64,000 nucleotides of DNA, taken from NCBI GenBank assembly GCA_963555775.3, contig CAUVWY020000009.1:124001-188000 (forward strand), given 5' to 3'. A program made the translations under genes and the position numbers. The DNA comes from JAJEDW01 sp963555775 (GTDB lineage Bacteria > Acidobacteriota > Terriglobia > 20CM-2-55-15). The notes beneath the pieces were generated by a model. The model ran no database searches. It worked only from the letters and a program-made list of their open reading frames with translations, and was not told the DNA's origin. Shown in pieces: positions 52,769 through 63,087 of the stretch. How positions within the stretch are numbered: position 1 is the stretch's first letter; each line of letters opens with the position of its first letter.

Positions 52769-53573
52769 CTAGAAGGTAGGCGGTGTGTTCACCCAGATTA
52801 AGACGGCATCTTCAGTTGACGGATTTAGCCAACGGTGTCCGAGATGGCTTTTAAACGTAAGGCAATCGCCTTCTTGAAGAAGATGGCATTCCATTTCATC
52901 CAACCATATTTCAAGGTTGCCGCTCAGCACATAAATGAACTCTTCTCCCTCATGCGAGTAAGCACCGTTACTTCCGTCACCGGGGGAGATCCGAAACAGG
53001 TGACATTCCAGCATTTTGCTGCCCGGTGACAGCAATTCCATGCGAACGCCCGAGTCCGTCTCAATCGCTTTTCGCTCACCTGCTCGAACCAAGCTAACGG
53101 GCTGGGGGACAGCCTCGAACAATTGCAAAACGGTCGTATCGTATACAGCGGTCAACCGATGTAGGGTGGCAATCGAGGCATTGGCTCTGGACAACTCGAT
53201 GCTGCTGAGAAAACCAGCAGAGACGCCGGCGCGGCCTGCGGCCTCAACCAGAGTCAATCCGTTACGCTCCCGTAATCTACGCAACTTGCCTCCAACGTCC
53301 GTCGCAGCAGTGCCTTTGTGGGGGGTTGTCGGCAGGTTCTTGCCGAGCCCAGCCTTAATGCCACGCACGCTGAGTCGCTGAACGTTACGGAGATATTTGA
53401 TTCGTTTGAGAACCTTAAGCATTTCCGGGCTGTAAAGTCGAAAACGCCCGGTACTGCGAGCCGGTAAGATCAGGCCCATGTTCTCCCACAAGCGAAGCGT
53501 GGAGGTGCTCACACCGAGGATTCGCGCCGTTTGTCCTACAGTCAAAAACCCAGGTGCGGAGGTTCGGCGTCGG
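52769..53573 (-). pseudogene. MerR-XRE-cupin regulator copy 2, main part (interrupted by IS1380)
   Basis: Unlike copy 1, the three domains are continuous in one frame: MerR-type winged helix (FLTVGQTARILGVSTSTLRL, then RFRLYSPEMLKVLKRIKYLR), a linker (QRLSVRGIKAGLG), XRE HTH (LRRLRERNGLTLVEAAGRAG) and C-terminal cupin (SHEGEEFIYVLSGNLEIWL). XRE-cupin regulators of the PuuR type sense polyamine/GABA metabolites; the MerR domain in front is unusual. The IS1380 element at 53578 removes the first 20 or so codons, so the gene lacks its start. Confidence 0.9.
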
Positions 53574-53577
53574 CTAG

Positions 53578-55431
53578 CCCCTGAATAAGCGCGATTGAGG
53601 AAGTATCGATAGTGAAAAAGTAGCGGAAGTACCCGAAATGTCCCCGTCCCGTGCGAAAAGGAATTTGCAGAATCCTGACGGAAAAGGAGGCATTTCGGAT
53701 GAACGATTATACGCGCAAGAACATGAGGAATCGCAAGCGGCGAATCGAGCGTCGGCTTGGGGACCGGCATTGGAGGGAACAGTCGGCGCCGATGTTGTCG
53801 GCGAGTAACATGCACTATGAGATGGGCAAGCGGACGCGGGGGACGGCGGTGGGCGGTCTTGGGGCGATGCATCGGGTGGCGCGGCGGACGGGTCTGATCG
53901 AGGCCATCGACGCGCGGGTGGATGTGCTGAAGCGGCATCTGCCGTATCACGAGTCGGATCACGTGTTGAACATCGCCTACAACGCGTTGACGGGAGGGAC
54001 GTGTCTGGAAGACATCGAGTTGCGGCGCAACGACGAAGCATACCTGGATGCGCTGGGGGCGCAGCGGATACCGGACCCGACCACGGCGGGCGACTTTTGC
54101 CGGAGATTCGAGCCCGGCGACGTGGAGAACCTGATGGAGGCGGCGAATGAAGTGCGGCTGAATGTGTGGCGGCAGCAACCGGCCGGTTTTTTCGACGAGG
54201 CGGTGTTGGACGCGGATGGGACCCTGGCGCCGACCAGCGGGGAATGCAAGGAAGGGATGGATATCGCCTACGACGGGACATGGGGCTATCACCCGTTGTT
54301 GATTTCACTGGCGAACACCGCCGAGCCGTTATACCTGGTGAACCGGAGCGGCAACCGGCCCTCGCATGAAGGCGCGGCCCCGCGGTTCGATCAGGCGATC
54401 GGGTTGTGCCAGCGCGCCGGGTTCCATCGGATCCTGCTGCGCGGGGACACCGACTTCAGCCAGACCCGGCATCTGGATGGATGGGACGGCCAGGGCGTGG
54501 ACTTCATCTTCGGTATCGACGCGAGGGCGAACCTGGTGGCGCGGGCCGATGCGCTGGAGCCGGACTGCTGGGCAGTTCTGGAGCGTGAGGCCAGATACGA
54601 GGTGGCCACCCAGCCCCGCCAGCGTCCCGACAAGGTCAAGGAACGGATCGTTCGGGAACGCGGTTTCAAGAACGTTCGCTTGCGGGGCGAAGACGTGGCC
54701 GAGTTCGCCTACCGGCCCGGCGCCTGTAAGCGGGACTACCGCGTCGTGGTGGTGCGGAAGAATCTGTCGGAGGCCAAAGGGGAGTGGGTGTTGTTCGACA
54801 AGATCCGGTACTTCTTCTACATCACGAACCGTGCCGGTCCCGCCGACCGGATCGTGAAGCGCGCGAATCAACGGTGCAATCAGGAGAATCTCATCGAGCA
54901 ACTCAAGAACGGCGTCCGGGCCTTGAAAATGCCGGTGGGCGACCGGACCGGCAACTGGGCCTACATGGTGATGGCGTCGCTGGCCTGGACCCTGAAGGCG
55001 TGGTTTGCGCTGCTGCTTCCCGAAACCGGACGCTGGGCCCCGAAGTATCGGGCCGAGAAGCAGACCGTTCTACGCATGGAGTTCAAGACGTTCCTGAACG
55101 CCTTCATCCTCCTGCCGTGCCAACTCGTGCGTACCGGCCGGCGCATCGTCTTCCGGCTCATGGCCTGGAACCCGTGGCTGTCCGTCTTGTTCCGTGCCGT
55201 TGATGTGTTGCGTCGTCCCCTGCGATGCTGACCCGATCATGGATCTGAGCCCGGGCGGTCGAGGTCCCGGTTGCTGTCAACCCTTCAAACAGACACGGCG
55301 AGGCCCCCACTGAAACAGACGCAACTCGAACCGGAGGCCAGGACAACACGATCCCGGAACGGAAGGTTATGCCTCCAACTTTATGGCTGGGAACCGGCCG
55401 TTCGCCATCTGGTTATGCGCTTGTTTTGGGG
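53578..55431 (+). mobile_element. IS1380-family element
   Basis: The inverted ends are CCCCTGAATAAGCGC (53578-53592) and, inverted, CCCCAAAACAAGCGC (55417-55431), 12 of 15 matching. The target duplication CTAG is at 53574-53577 and 55432-55435. The uninterrupted target is visible in copy 1 at 17272. One transposase gene. Confidence 0.96.
53699..55231 (+). CDS. IS1380-family transposase
   Basis: A 510-residue DDE transposase started at MNDYTRKNMRNRKRRIE, with GGAGG 9 nt upstream (the frame extends 16 codons further). Family signatures: CLEDIELRRNDEAYLDALGA, PDPTTAGDFCRRF, DEAVLDADGTLAPT (first Asp), LLRGDTDFSQTRHLDGW (second Asp) and the YFFYITN.., RCNQENLIEQLKNGV block with the catalytic Glu. 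Intact and full length; both ends and the target duplication are perfect, so recent insertion is likely. Confidence 0.96.
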   Translation: MNDYTRKNMRNRKRRIERRLGDRHWREQSAPMLSASNMHYEMGKRTRGTAVGGLGAMHRVARRTGLIEAIDARVDVLKRHLPYHESDHVLNIAYNALTGGTCLEDIELRRNDEAYLDALGAQRIPDPTTAGDFCRRFEPGDVENLMEAANEVRLNVWRQQPAGFFDEAVLDADGTLAPTSGECKEGMDIAYDGTWGYHPLLISLANTAEPLYLVNRSGNRPSHEGAAPRFDQAIGLCQRAGFHRILLRGDTDFSQTRHLDGWDGQGVDFIFGIDARANLVARADALEPDCWAVLEREARYEVATQPRQRPDKVKERIVRERGFKNVRLRGEDVAEFAYRPGACKRDYRVVVVRKNLSEAKGEWVLFDKIRYFFYITNRAGPADRIVKRANQRCNQENLIEQLKNGVRALKMPVGDRTGNWAYMVMASLAWTLKAWFALLLPETGRWAPKYRAEKQTVLRMEFKTFLNAFILLPCQLVRTGRRIVFRLMAWNPWLSVLFRAVDVLRRPLRC

Positions 55432-55435
55432 CTAG

Positions 55436-55490
55436 CAGCAGTTTTGGTAGACTCTTTCTCTCGCTCACGTGCCAAATCCGCTGCCCTCAA
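55436..55490 (-). pseudogene. MerR-XRE-cupin regulator copy 2, severed 5' end
   Basis: Encodes LRAADLAREREKESTKTAA on the minus strand, matching the N-terminus of copy 1 (17280-17330). Separated from the body at 53573 by IS1380. No ATG in frame, as in copy 1. Confidence 0.75.
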
Positions 55491-55791
55491 GTGTCAAGAG
55501 TTACTACCACTTGAACTGAAGTATAGACGAACTGAAATCCACATTCAAATGGTGACAGCCTTGGAATTCTTGAGATGTTCACGACGATAGCAACTCGAAT
55601 CGTTAAAGCCGATCCAGGTTAAACGAACTCATCACAGCGCTCTGCGCTTTCCGCGTCGTAGCGGCGGCACGCTGCTGATTTCAACGCCTCGCCATCAGCC
55701 GGCTTCCCCTGAGTACACACAAGCCGCACATAATCTACCTTCTTTTGTACGTGAATCTGGGCCGCCCGCAGCATCATTTCTGTTCTTTAGG
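55491..55791. other. Non-coding duplicate of the regulator leader
   Basis: 301 bp, matching 17331-17585 up to 55745, then 46 bp without counterpart in copy 1, ending in TTTAGG, the left target duplication of IS1634. No gene is supported. Confidence 0.6.
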
Positions 55792-57999
55792 CTGAAGTTC
55801 CGTGCAATAAAAGACGGAAATCCGCAGTGTAATCAGTAAGATAGGCCGGATCAAGAGTGCACGTTTCTGTCTACATGTGGCTGGTCCTTAGCAAGGGTGA
55901 TGGTCTTTAGAAGTTGGTAGGCCCGTGCCTGCGTGGGGTTGGGCGGGGTCGTCATTTCAAAGGCCGGCTCATCGGAGCCGGCGCCCTTGCGGCGGCAGAG
56001 ATTCCGCACGATCCCTCCGAGATCGTCGAGCAGGGTTTGAAAGCTGTGAACCGGGCTGTCGTCGTCGAGGGTGCGGGCGTGGACTTTGCGCAAGGCGGAT
56101 TCGGAACGCTGGGCGGGAGCGACCGGGTCCCGGAGGGTTTTGGCCGCCTGATCCTCGTCGGCGAACAGCAACGGGCGCCACGCCTCCATCATGTGCCATT
56201 GGACGTAGTAGGCGAGCATGCAGAGAAAGATGTGCGCCCGGACGCGGTTGTCCCGATAGTGGCGGATGGGCCGGACCTTGAGGCCGAGGGTTTTGAATGA
56301 ACGAAACGCGCGCTCAACCTGAGTGAGCGATTTGTAACCGCGGACCGCATCGGCGGCGCTGATCCGCTCGGGGGAAAGGCTGGTGCGGATCACGTAGATC
56401 CCGTCCAGGGCGGCTTCGGCGGCAACTTTCTCCGGGTCGATGGCGAACTCGAAGTGATGGTCGCCGATGTCGAGCGTGAAGTGTTTTCCGACTTTGTATT
56501 TGTTGAGGACCTTGCCGGCCCGGACCCCAATGTTGTCTTTGCCGTGCAGCGCCCCTTGCCCAATCCGTCCCCGCAGACGGTCCAGCGCCGCGTCGATCGC
56601 ATCGGCATGCCGCTTCCATCGCGCCTCCCGGCGGCGGGCGGCGTCGGCGTCGAGTCCGGCCCAGCCGGCGGCCATCGCGTCCGAATCGATGTGGACGTCG
56701 AAACCGTCGTTGCGGATGTCGAGCGTGTAGTACTGGCCCACCGCGTACCGTTTCAGAATCTTCCGGGCCCGGGCCCGGATCGGTTCGGCGCCCTCCAACC
56801 GGCCCCGCAGGACCATTTGGCGCACCTTCTCCAGTTCCGCGCCGGTCGCATCGATCAATGCCTGGCGCTTATGAGCCCGCCGCCGGGCCAACAGGGGGTT
56901 GCGGCAAGCCACGAGCCGTTCGCCGGGGAAGTCCGGGTGCGTCAACTCGAACAGATGGCGCTGATCGAACAACCCCATCTGGACCGCGCCGTCGGGGAAC
57001 AGCCGGGCGATGCCCTCCGGGCGTAACGCGGTAATCCAGTCCAGCCCCTGGATCGGCCGCAACTCCTCGATGCGCGTCTGGGTAATCATGCCGCCCTCGC
57101 CCACGATCGTGAACTCGGCGACGCCGAATTGCTCCCGCACCCGCCGCACCGCGGGCAGCAGCGTTTTCGGATCGCCGGCGTTGCCTTCAAACACCGACAC
57201 GGACGCCGGAATGCCCGCCCCGTTGGTCAGCAGACCGTAGTTGACCTGGAGCTTGCCCTTCTTGCCGTCGCGGTTGTGTCCGAAACGGGCCAGGGGGCAG
57301 GCCGTCCCTTCAAAGTAACTGGAGGTCCGATCGTAGAGCGCCAACCCGCCCGCCTCCAGATGACGGGCCGCCAGCTTCCGCTCGATCCGCGCCTGCCGCT
57401 CCAGCGCCCAGTCCATGGCGGCGTACAAGTCGTCCTCGGTGGCCCCGGCGATGCCGAACGCCTCGGGCAGGGTGGTCTTGCGCCACCACCGGGTCGTGGC
57501 CAGCTTGGACTGGGGATTCAGGATGCGCGCCGCCACCAGCGCGCCCACCAGGTTCCGCTCCCGCGAGGGCCGGGAACTGAGAAGCCGGTCGAAATCGAGC
57601 CGGGTCATCGCCTGCCGTACCGCCTCGACATGGCCATGAGCGGGGGAGCCGTCCGACGCCACTTCAAGGACCTCGTCGATCCCGACCAGTCGTTCGCCCT
57701 TCAGGCAGCGGCGTAGCAACTCCACGGCCGCGGGCGGCAAGGCCGACAGATTGGCCAGGGTCCGGGACTTCACCCGGCCGTGGTGGCGGTAGCTCTCACG
57801 GAGCAGGATGGCGGGTGGCGAGTTGCGATTGGGGATCGTCGCGACATACATGCTTACGTTATATACACGTATAGAACCATAACAATCAATATAATTATCC
57901 ATAAACCTCGAACTATACATGCCTACATTATGCACGACGAAAGACGACTCTCCCTAGTCGCATCAAACACTTGTGGGGAAATCTTCAGGGGAACTTCAG
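55792..57999 (-). mobile_element. IS1634-family element, copy 2
   Basis: Same ends as copy 1 (CTGAAGTTCC.. 55792, ..GGAACTTCAG 57999). A perfect 6-bp target duplication TTTAGG lies at 55786-55791 and 58000-58005. One transposase gene. Confidence 0.96.
55851..57851 (-). CDS. IS1634-family transposase, in-frame copy
   Basis: A 666-residue transposase starting at MYVATIPNRNSPPAILLRES (57851), followed by YRHHGRVKSRTLANL, the normal IS1634 N-terminus. The heptanucleotide GGCGGGT occurs once here, keeping the frame. DDE features: LALYDRTSSYFEG, FTIVGEGGMITQ and GYKSLTQVERAFRSFK. Apart from the repeat it is nearly identical to copy 1, so the frame difference is the main functional distinction. Confidence 0.95.
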   Translation of the reverse strand: MYVATIPNRNSPPAILLRESYRHHGRVKSRTLANLSALPPAAVELLRRCLKGERLVGIDEVLEVASDGSPAHGHVEAVRQAMTRLDFDRLLSSRPSRERNLVGALVAARILNPQSKLATTRWWRKTTLPEAFGIAGATEDDLYAAMDWALERQARIERKLAARHLEAGGLALYDRTSSYFEGTACPLARFGHNRDGKKGKLQVNYGLLTNGAGIPASVSVFEGNAGDPKTLLPAVRRVREQFGVAEFTIVGEGGMITQTRIEELRPIQGLDWITALRPEGIARLFPDGAVQMGLFDQRHLFELTHPDFPGERLVACRNPLLARRRAHKRQALIDATGAELEKVRQMVLRGRLEGAEPIRARARKILKRYAVGQYYTLDIRNDGFDVHIDSDAMAAGWAGLDADAARRREARWKRHADAIDAALDRLRGRIGQGALHGKDNIGVRAGKVLNKYKVGKHFTLDIGDHHFEFAIDPEKVAAEAALDGIYVIRTSLSPERISAADAVRGYKSLTQVERAFRSFKTLGLKVRPIRHYRDNRVRAHIFLCMLAYYVQWHMMEAWRPLLFADEDQAAKTLRDPVAPAQRSESALRKVHARTLDDDSPVHSFQTLLDDLGGIVRNLCRRKGAGSDEPAFEMTTPPNPTQARAYQLLKTITLAKDQPHVDRNVHS

Positions 58000-58394
58000 T
58001 TTAGGCGACGGTGGTGCGAGGTTACTTCCGGAACGCTTCGGCGGCGACCTCAAACCGGTGATCGAGGGCGTCGTCGCACAAGGGTTTGAGGGACTTGATC
58101 AACTGAGCGGTCGTAGGAGCAACAGTCACAATCGTCAGCCTATACAGTCGGATTCTTAAACTGTCAGAAAGGCTCAGCGCCCACTCTTGCTTCGCCTCTA
58201 GGAGCGTGTTGGCAATAAGGAATCCGGAGAAGTCTGAAGTTGAAAGTCCCATCGCGATTTCAGGATGAAAGCCAGCCTGGGAAGCGTTGGCCCAGACAGA
58301 CCCAGGCGATGAGCTTGCGGCAGCCCCCCCGTTGAGCGCGATAGGCGTTTTTCATCCCCGGATTCTGTGTTTGCAAGGATCTCCCGGCTTCGAT

Positions 58395-58880
58395 TCAAGC
58401 CGCCCGCAGCTTGAATCCGCCTCCGTAACGAAACAACTTCAGGATGTTGTGCGTCAGGCACACCAACTGCCATTCCGCTTGCGCATTCTCCAGACCACGG
58501 ATACTGAACCGGCGAAAGCGCCGGCATTCCTTGACCTGTCCGAAGACGGGTTCCACAATCGCCTTCCGCATCTTGTAGACGGCCCGCCCGGCCTCGCTTT
58601 GGAGTTTCTGTTTCATTTGCTGCAGAAGGTCATCTTCATCCGATACCGGGATGGGTTCGGCCGATGCGCCCTGTTTCTCCCGGCCTGTCGCCACGTGCAG
58701 GTCGATGCCTTCAACCCGCTTGTCGGTGAGCTGCTCCGGGCTCCAATAGCCGGTATCGGCACTGGAGGCGACCGGGGAGGCTCCCGTGTTTTGCCTCACC
58801 TGATCCAACATCGGCGCCAATTGTCGTTTGTCGTTGCTCTGCTGCGTGATGTCGGCCGCCACGATGATCTGCGCTTCGCT
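58395..58880 (-). pseudogene. IS1182 transposase, C-terminal part
   Basis: Encodes SEAQIIVAADITQQSNDKRQ, then SADTGYWSPEQL (second acidic motif) and YKMRKAIVEPVFGQVKECRR (Glu motif), ending FRYGGGFKLRAA. It continues the N-terminal part at 62184; without the IS21 the junction reads NAQIAVDSEAQIIVAA. Confidence 0.93.
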
Positions 58881-59101
58881 ATCCATGTAAACGATCACCC
58901 AAAAGTGAAGTTTTTTGAACACGCGCCGGTTTGAAGGCCGTCATCATCGCCGAAGCGAAGCGGAGGCTTTGATAAGGTAGAGAAACGCGGAGAAAGGGAA
59001 AACCCCGATCGTTCGAGCGATCGGGGTTTTGTTTATGGCGGCCCCGGTCAAAGGGCACGACCACAGCAATAGCAAGGTCAGAGTGTCACGACAGGCCACC
59101 G

Positions 59102-59563
59102 TTGTCCACTCCCGTGCGGGGTGCGATGGTCCGGGAAGTCGTGTTGCGACAGTTGTTTTGCCGAGGGTCGGGTTGCGGGGCGGTGTTCTACATCTGCCGG
59201 TCCTGCTATCGGGGGCAGGTTTACTGCGGAGAGGGGTGCCGCCGCCGGATGAGACGGGACCAGAGGCGGCGAGCGAACCGCCGCTACGAGCAGGATCCGG
59301 AGGTCCGGGGCGATCATTGCCAGCGGCAGCGGGCCTACCGGGAACGGCGGCGCCGCGGGCGCGTGACAGATCAACCTTCCGCCGGTGGCTGTCGTTCTGG
59401 CAGCATCGGGGCGCCATTGCCAGAAACGGGAATGAGCAGGTCCATGGCGGAGGTTTTCCATGATCGGCCCCGGTTTCAGCGGCGTCAAGCCGCCATCCGC
59501 ATCGTTTGCATCCGGTGTGGGCGGGGTTCGGGCGTTATCGATGCCTTCGCCGACTGGGGGTGA
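59102..59563 (+). CDS. Cys-rich zinc-finger-like passenger ORF of IS21-III
   Basis: Up to 153 residues. Residues 20-50 hold CRGSGCGAVFYICRSCYRGQ then VYCGEGCRRRMRR, a plausible two-zinc cluster, followed by a strongly basic helix with YEQDPEVRGDHCQRQRAYRE. A second pair, CIRCGRG, is near the C-terminus. Proteins of this look sit beside istA in some IS21-type elements, but I know of no assigned role; DNA or RNA binding is likely. It ends 3 nt before the istA start, so it is in the same transcription unit. Confidence 0.65.
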   Translation: MSTPVRGAMVREVVLRQLFCRGSGCGAVFYICRSCYRGQVYCGEGCRRRMRRDQRRRANRRYEQDPEVRGDHCQRQRAYRERRRRGRVTDQPSAGGCRSGSIGAPLPETGMSRSMAEVFHDRPRFQRRQAAIRIVCIRCGRGSGVIDAFADWG

Positions 59564-59566
59564 GGC

Positions 59567-61062
59567 ATGATCGCCCCGGAAACGGTCACCCGAATTCGCC
59601 ACCTGTTTTTGCCGAGCACTGGAAGATCGGCACCATCGCCTCGGAACTGGGTCTGCATCGCGAGACCGTCCAGGCGGCACTGGAAACCGACCGCTTCAAC
59701 CGGGCGAAGATGATGCGCCCGACCCAGGCGGAGCCCTATATGGACTTCATCCGGGCGACGCTGGAACAGTATCCCCGGTTGCGAGCCACGCGGATTCACC
59801 AGATGCTGTCCGAGCGCGGGTACGCCGGCAGTGTCGTCGCACTACGGCGCGTGGTGGCGCGGTTGCGGCCCGAACCGCGTGAAGCCTTCCTGCGGTTACG
59901 CAGCTTTCCAGGTCAGGAAGCCCAAGCCGACTGGGCCCACTTCGGGGAAGTCCGGATCGGTTCGGCCCGCCGCCGGTTGTCCTGTTTCGTGCTGACCCTG
60001 TCGCACTCGCGCGCCCTGTTTCTGGAGTTCTTCTTCGACCAGACGCTGGAGAACTTCCTCCGCGGCCACGTCGATGCGTTTGCCGATTGGGGCGGGGTTC
60101 CCAGAATCGTGCTGTACGACAATCTCCGCAGCGCGGTGCTGGAACGGCACGGGAATCTGATCCGCTTTCATCCACGCCTGATCGAACTGGCCGCCCACTA
60201 TCACTGTCAACCGCGTCCGGTCGCGCCAGCGCGGGGCAATCAAAAAGGACGCGTCGAGGAGAGAGCAATACGGTACGTACGGGATTCCTACTTCGCGGCC
60301 CGGCCATTCACCACCCTGGAGGACTTCAATCGCCAGGCCCGGGCGTGGCGCGATGAGGTGGCCCATCGCCGGCCATGGCCCGGCGGGGAGGACCGGACCG
60401 TGGCGACGGCCTTCGAGGAGGAACAACCGCTTCTGATGTCGTTACCGGCGCACCCATTCGATACCGACCGGATCCAGCCGGTCCGGTCGGGTAAGACGAT
60501 CTATGTCCGTTTCGATCTCAACGACTACTCGATTCCGCACCGGCTCATCGGCCATCCATTGACGTTGGTGGCGTCCCAAACGCGGGTGCGCCTGCTGGAC
60601 GGCATGACCGAAGTGGCCGCCCACCGCCGGTCTTACGACCGCCACCAACTCATTGTCGATCCGGCGCATCAGGACGCGCTGCTGGCTGAGAAACGGAACG
60701 CCCAGGGCTCCACCTCCGGCAGCCGACTCGCCTCGGCCGTGCCTGAAACCGAGCCCCTGCTTCAGGCCGCCTTCGGGCGCGGCGAATCCATTCAGCGCCA
60801 GAGCCGCCTCCTGCTGGGCCTGCTCAACGACTATGGCGCATCGGAGTTGCGGGCCGCGGTGGCCGAAGCGCTGGAACAGGACACGCCGCGCGCGGCTTCG
60901 GTGGCCTTCATCCTTCAGAAACGCTGGCGGTCCCAGAAGCGCCGGCCCGAGGTCCGGGTCACTCCTTCCCGCTCCGATCTGGCCGACATTCACGTTCAAC
61001 CCCATCATGCGGAGACCTACGATGACCTCTCTCGCCTCGACACACCCGAACCCGAACAATGA
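59567..61062 (+). pseudogene. istA: IS21 IstA transposase (type III), 1-nt frameshift near N-terminus
   Basis: From ATG 59567 the frame reads MIAPETVTRIRHLF, the expected IstA start, then leaves frame. The neighbouring frame continues FAEHWKIGTIASELGLHRET through the DDE core (QEAQADWAHFG, IVLYDNLRSAVLER, KGRVEERAIRY) to 61062. One T is missing in the run TTTTT at 59603-59607; six Ts would give RHLFFAEHW. The 500-residue enzyme is otherwise complete. Confidence 0.88.
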
Positions 61063-61810
61063 GTTGCACTCCCAACTGCATCAGTTGGGATTCCGCGCCA
61101 TCGCCCAATCCCTGGATGACTTTCTGGCTCGCGCCACCAAATCCCAATGGTCCCCACGCATCATTCTGGAAGAGATCGCCCGTATCGAAAGCCAGGATCG
61201 CGCCCAGCGGAGTCTGGACCGCCGTCTCCAGCGCTCCCGCATCGGCCGTTTCAAAACCATCGCCGACTTCGACTGGAACTGGCCCAAGACCATCGACCGC
61301 GACACGATCCAGCGCGCCCTCACCCTGGACTTCATTCCCGAAGCCCGCAACCTGATCCTGATCGGCGCCAATGGCCTGGGCAAGACCATGATCGCCAAGA
61401 ACATCGCCCACGCCGCCGTCCTGGCCGGGTACTCGGTTCTGTTCCGCACCGCATCGGAACTACTCGGCGATTTGCAGTGCGATTCCCCTCACCGCCTCCG
61501 CCTCAAACTCCAGGCCTATGCCCGCCCCGCACTCCTGTGCATCGATGAATGTGGATATCTGGCCTACGACAATCATGCCGCCGACCTGCTCTACGAGGTC
61601 GTCAACCGCCGTTACGAACACCGGTCGATTCTCCTGACGACCAATCGAGGCTTCACCGATTGGAGCCAGGTCTTTCCCAACGCCACCTGTATCGCCACCC
61701 TGCTGGACCGGCTCACCCATCACGCCGACGTCACCGTTCTGGAAGGCCAAAGCTATCGCGTCCACGAAAGCCAGCAGGAGGCCAACCACCGCCGCAGGAA
61801 ACAGAAATGA
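61022..61810 (+). CDS. istB: IS21 IstB helper ATPase (type III)
   Basis: A 262-residue ATPase from MTSLASTHPNPNNELHSQLH, overlapping the istA end by 41 nt. Walker A LIGANGLGKTM, Walker B LLCIDECGY, and NRRYEHRSILLTTNRGFTDW are present. The open frame extends left to 60653 but only antisense to coding logic of istA. Divergent from types I and II. Confidence 0.95.
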   Translation: MTSLASTHPNPNNELHSQLHQLGFRAIAQSLDDFLARATKSQWSPRIILEEIARIESQDRAQRSLDRRLQRSRIGRFKTIADFDWNWPKTIDRDTIQRALTLDFIPEARNLILIGANGLGKTMIAKNIAHAAVLAGYSVLFRTASELLGDLQCDSPHRLRLKLQAYARPALLCIDECGYLAYDNHAADLLYEVVNRRYEHRSILLTTNRGFTDWSQVFPNATCIATLLDRLTHHADVTVLEGQSYRVHESQQEANHRRRKQK

Positions 61811-62130
61811 TCCCGGATCCGGACACCTACTCCCGGACCGTCCTGACCCTCTACTCTCAAATGCCCGGCACTCCCCCGCGACCTCGTCGGGCCGACCGCC
61901 TCCTCGCCGCTCAACTCCACGCCCGGTCCATCGGCCTCGACCTCATCGAAGCCGCTCTCCTGCTGGCCCCCGCCCGCCGCCTTTGCCGTCCAACCGATCG
62001 TCCGCCACTGCCCCCCGTCCGCTCCCTCGCCTACTATCTCCCCGTCGTTGAGGAACTCCTTCAGCAACGACTCCCCCCAGGTTACCTGCCCTATCTCCGA
62101 TCCAAAGTTCAGATGCCACCAACTGCCTGA
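61807..62130 (+). CDS. Small ORF downstream of istB in IS21-III
   Basis: A 107-residue Arg/Leu/Pro-rich protein whose ATG overlaps the istB stop (ATGA), so translational coupling is expected. It has helical segments (ADRLLAAQLHARSIGLDLIE, PVVEELLQQRLPP) but no recognised family. IS21 elements normally have only istA and istB. The ORF ends 48 bp before the element terminus. Confidence 0.6.
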   Translation: MIPDPDTYSRTVLTLYSQMPGTPPRPRRADRLLAAQLHARSIGLDLIEAALLLAPARRLCRPTDRPPLPPVRSLAYYLPVVEELLQQRLPPGYLPYLRSKVQMPPTA

Positions 62131-62178
62131 TCGGTCGGCGCGTGTTCAAAAAACCGCGGTTTCCCGTGATCGGCAACA

Positions 62179-63087
62179 ATCCACGGCGATCTGTGCATTG
62201 TAGGCCTGCACGAAGCTGCCCTTGTGCGCCCCGTCGGGCATGATCCGGCTGTCGGGGTCGGTAAAGTTCCGTTGCGCCTTCGCTTCCGGCGCCGCCTGTC
62301 CGGGATCGGGAACCTGCGGTGGGCGTCCCGGAATCTTCCGGCCGGTCTCCGCCTCTTTCTGGCGCCGTTGGGCGATTCGGGCTTCCGCGGCCGCCCTGGC
62401 CTCGGCGGCCTTCTGACGGGCTTCGGCTTCCAGCGCCGCCTTCGCTTCACGGATCTTCTTCAACCGGCTTTCCCACCGGGCCAACTCGTCGGGCAGCTTG
62501 TCGGCCTTTCCTTGTCGTTCCTTCTCATCCTCGGCCGCATCCGCCGCTTCGGCCCGCCGCAGCAACTCGTCCACTTCCGCCTTCAACTTCTCCTCGGCTT
62601 CGCTCATCCGCCCGTAGCTCATCGCCTTGTGCTTACTGGCGTTCGCCTGCACCTTGCTCCCGTCCACGGCCACATGCCCCAGTTTGACCAGCCCCGCCTT
62701 CTGGCACAATTGCAGCGCTTGCATGAACAGCCCCGCCAGCGCTCTCAAATGCCGCTTCCGAAACTCGCTCACCGTACTGTGATCCGGATGGGCATCCGCG
62801 CTCAGATACCGGAACGCCACATCCTCGTAGGTCCGCTTCTCGATCTGTCGCGAACTGACCACGCCGATGCAGTAGCCATATATCAACAACCGCACCATCA
62901 TCACCGGAGCGTACGCCGCCCGCCCCCGCCCGTCTTTCTCTTCATAGGAGCGGTAGAATGCCGATAGATCCAGCGTTTCCATCAAGTCCGCCACAAACCG
63001 CGCCAAATGTTCCTCCGGCAGCCAGTCATGTAGCGATGGCGCCATCAACAGCCCCTGATCCAGATCGTCGTTTAGAAAGCGCTTCAT
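62179..63087 (-). pseudogene. IS1182 transposase, N-terminal part
   Basis: From MKRFLNDDLDQGLLMAPSLH (63087), the N-terminal DUF772-type region: EEHLARFVADLMETLDLSAF, then YAPVMMVRLLIYGYCIGVVS, STVSEFRKRH and GHVAVDGSKVQANAS (first Asp). A long Ala/Glu/Lys coiled coil follows (EAEEKLKAEVDELLRRAEAA). The frame enters IS21-III after NAQIAVD at 62178 and stops soon after. The remaining part is at 58395-58880. Confidence 0.93.

Larger units (their letters stand above)
58886..62178 (+). mobile_element. IS21-family element, type III (four ORFs), nested in IS1182
   Basis: Ends TGTAAACGATCACCC (58886) and, inverted, TGTTGCCGATCACGG (62178); the inverted repeats extend about 42 bp to TTTTTTGAACACGCGCC. 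The 5-bp target duplication ATCCA is at 58881-58885 and 62179-62183. At 3293 bp it is long for IS21 because of a Cys-rich ORF before istA and a small ORF after istB. Confidence 0.96.
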
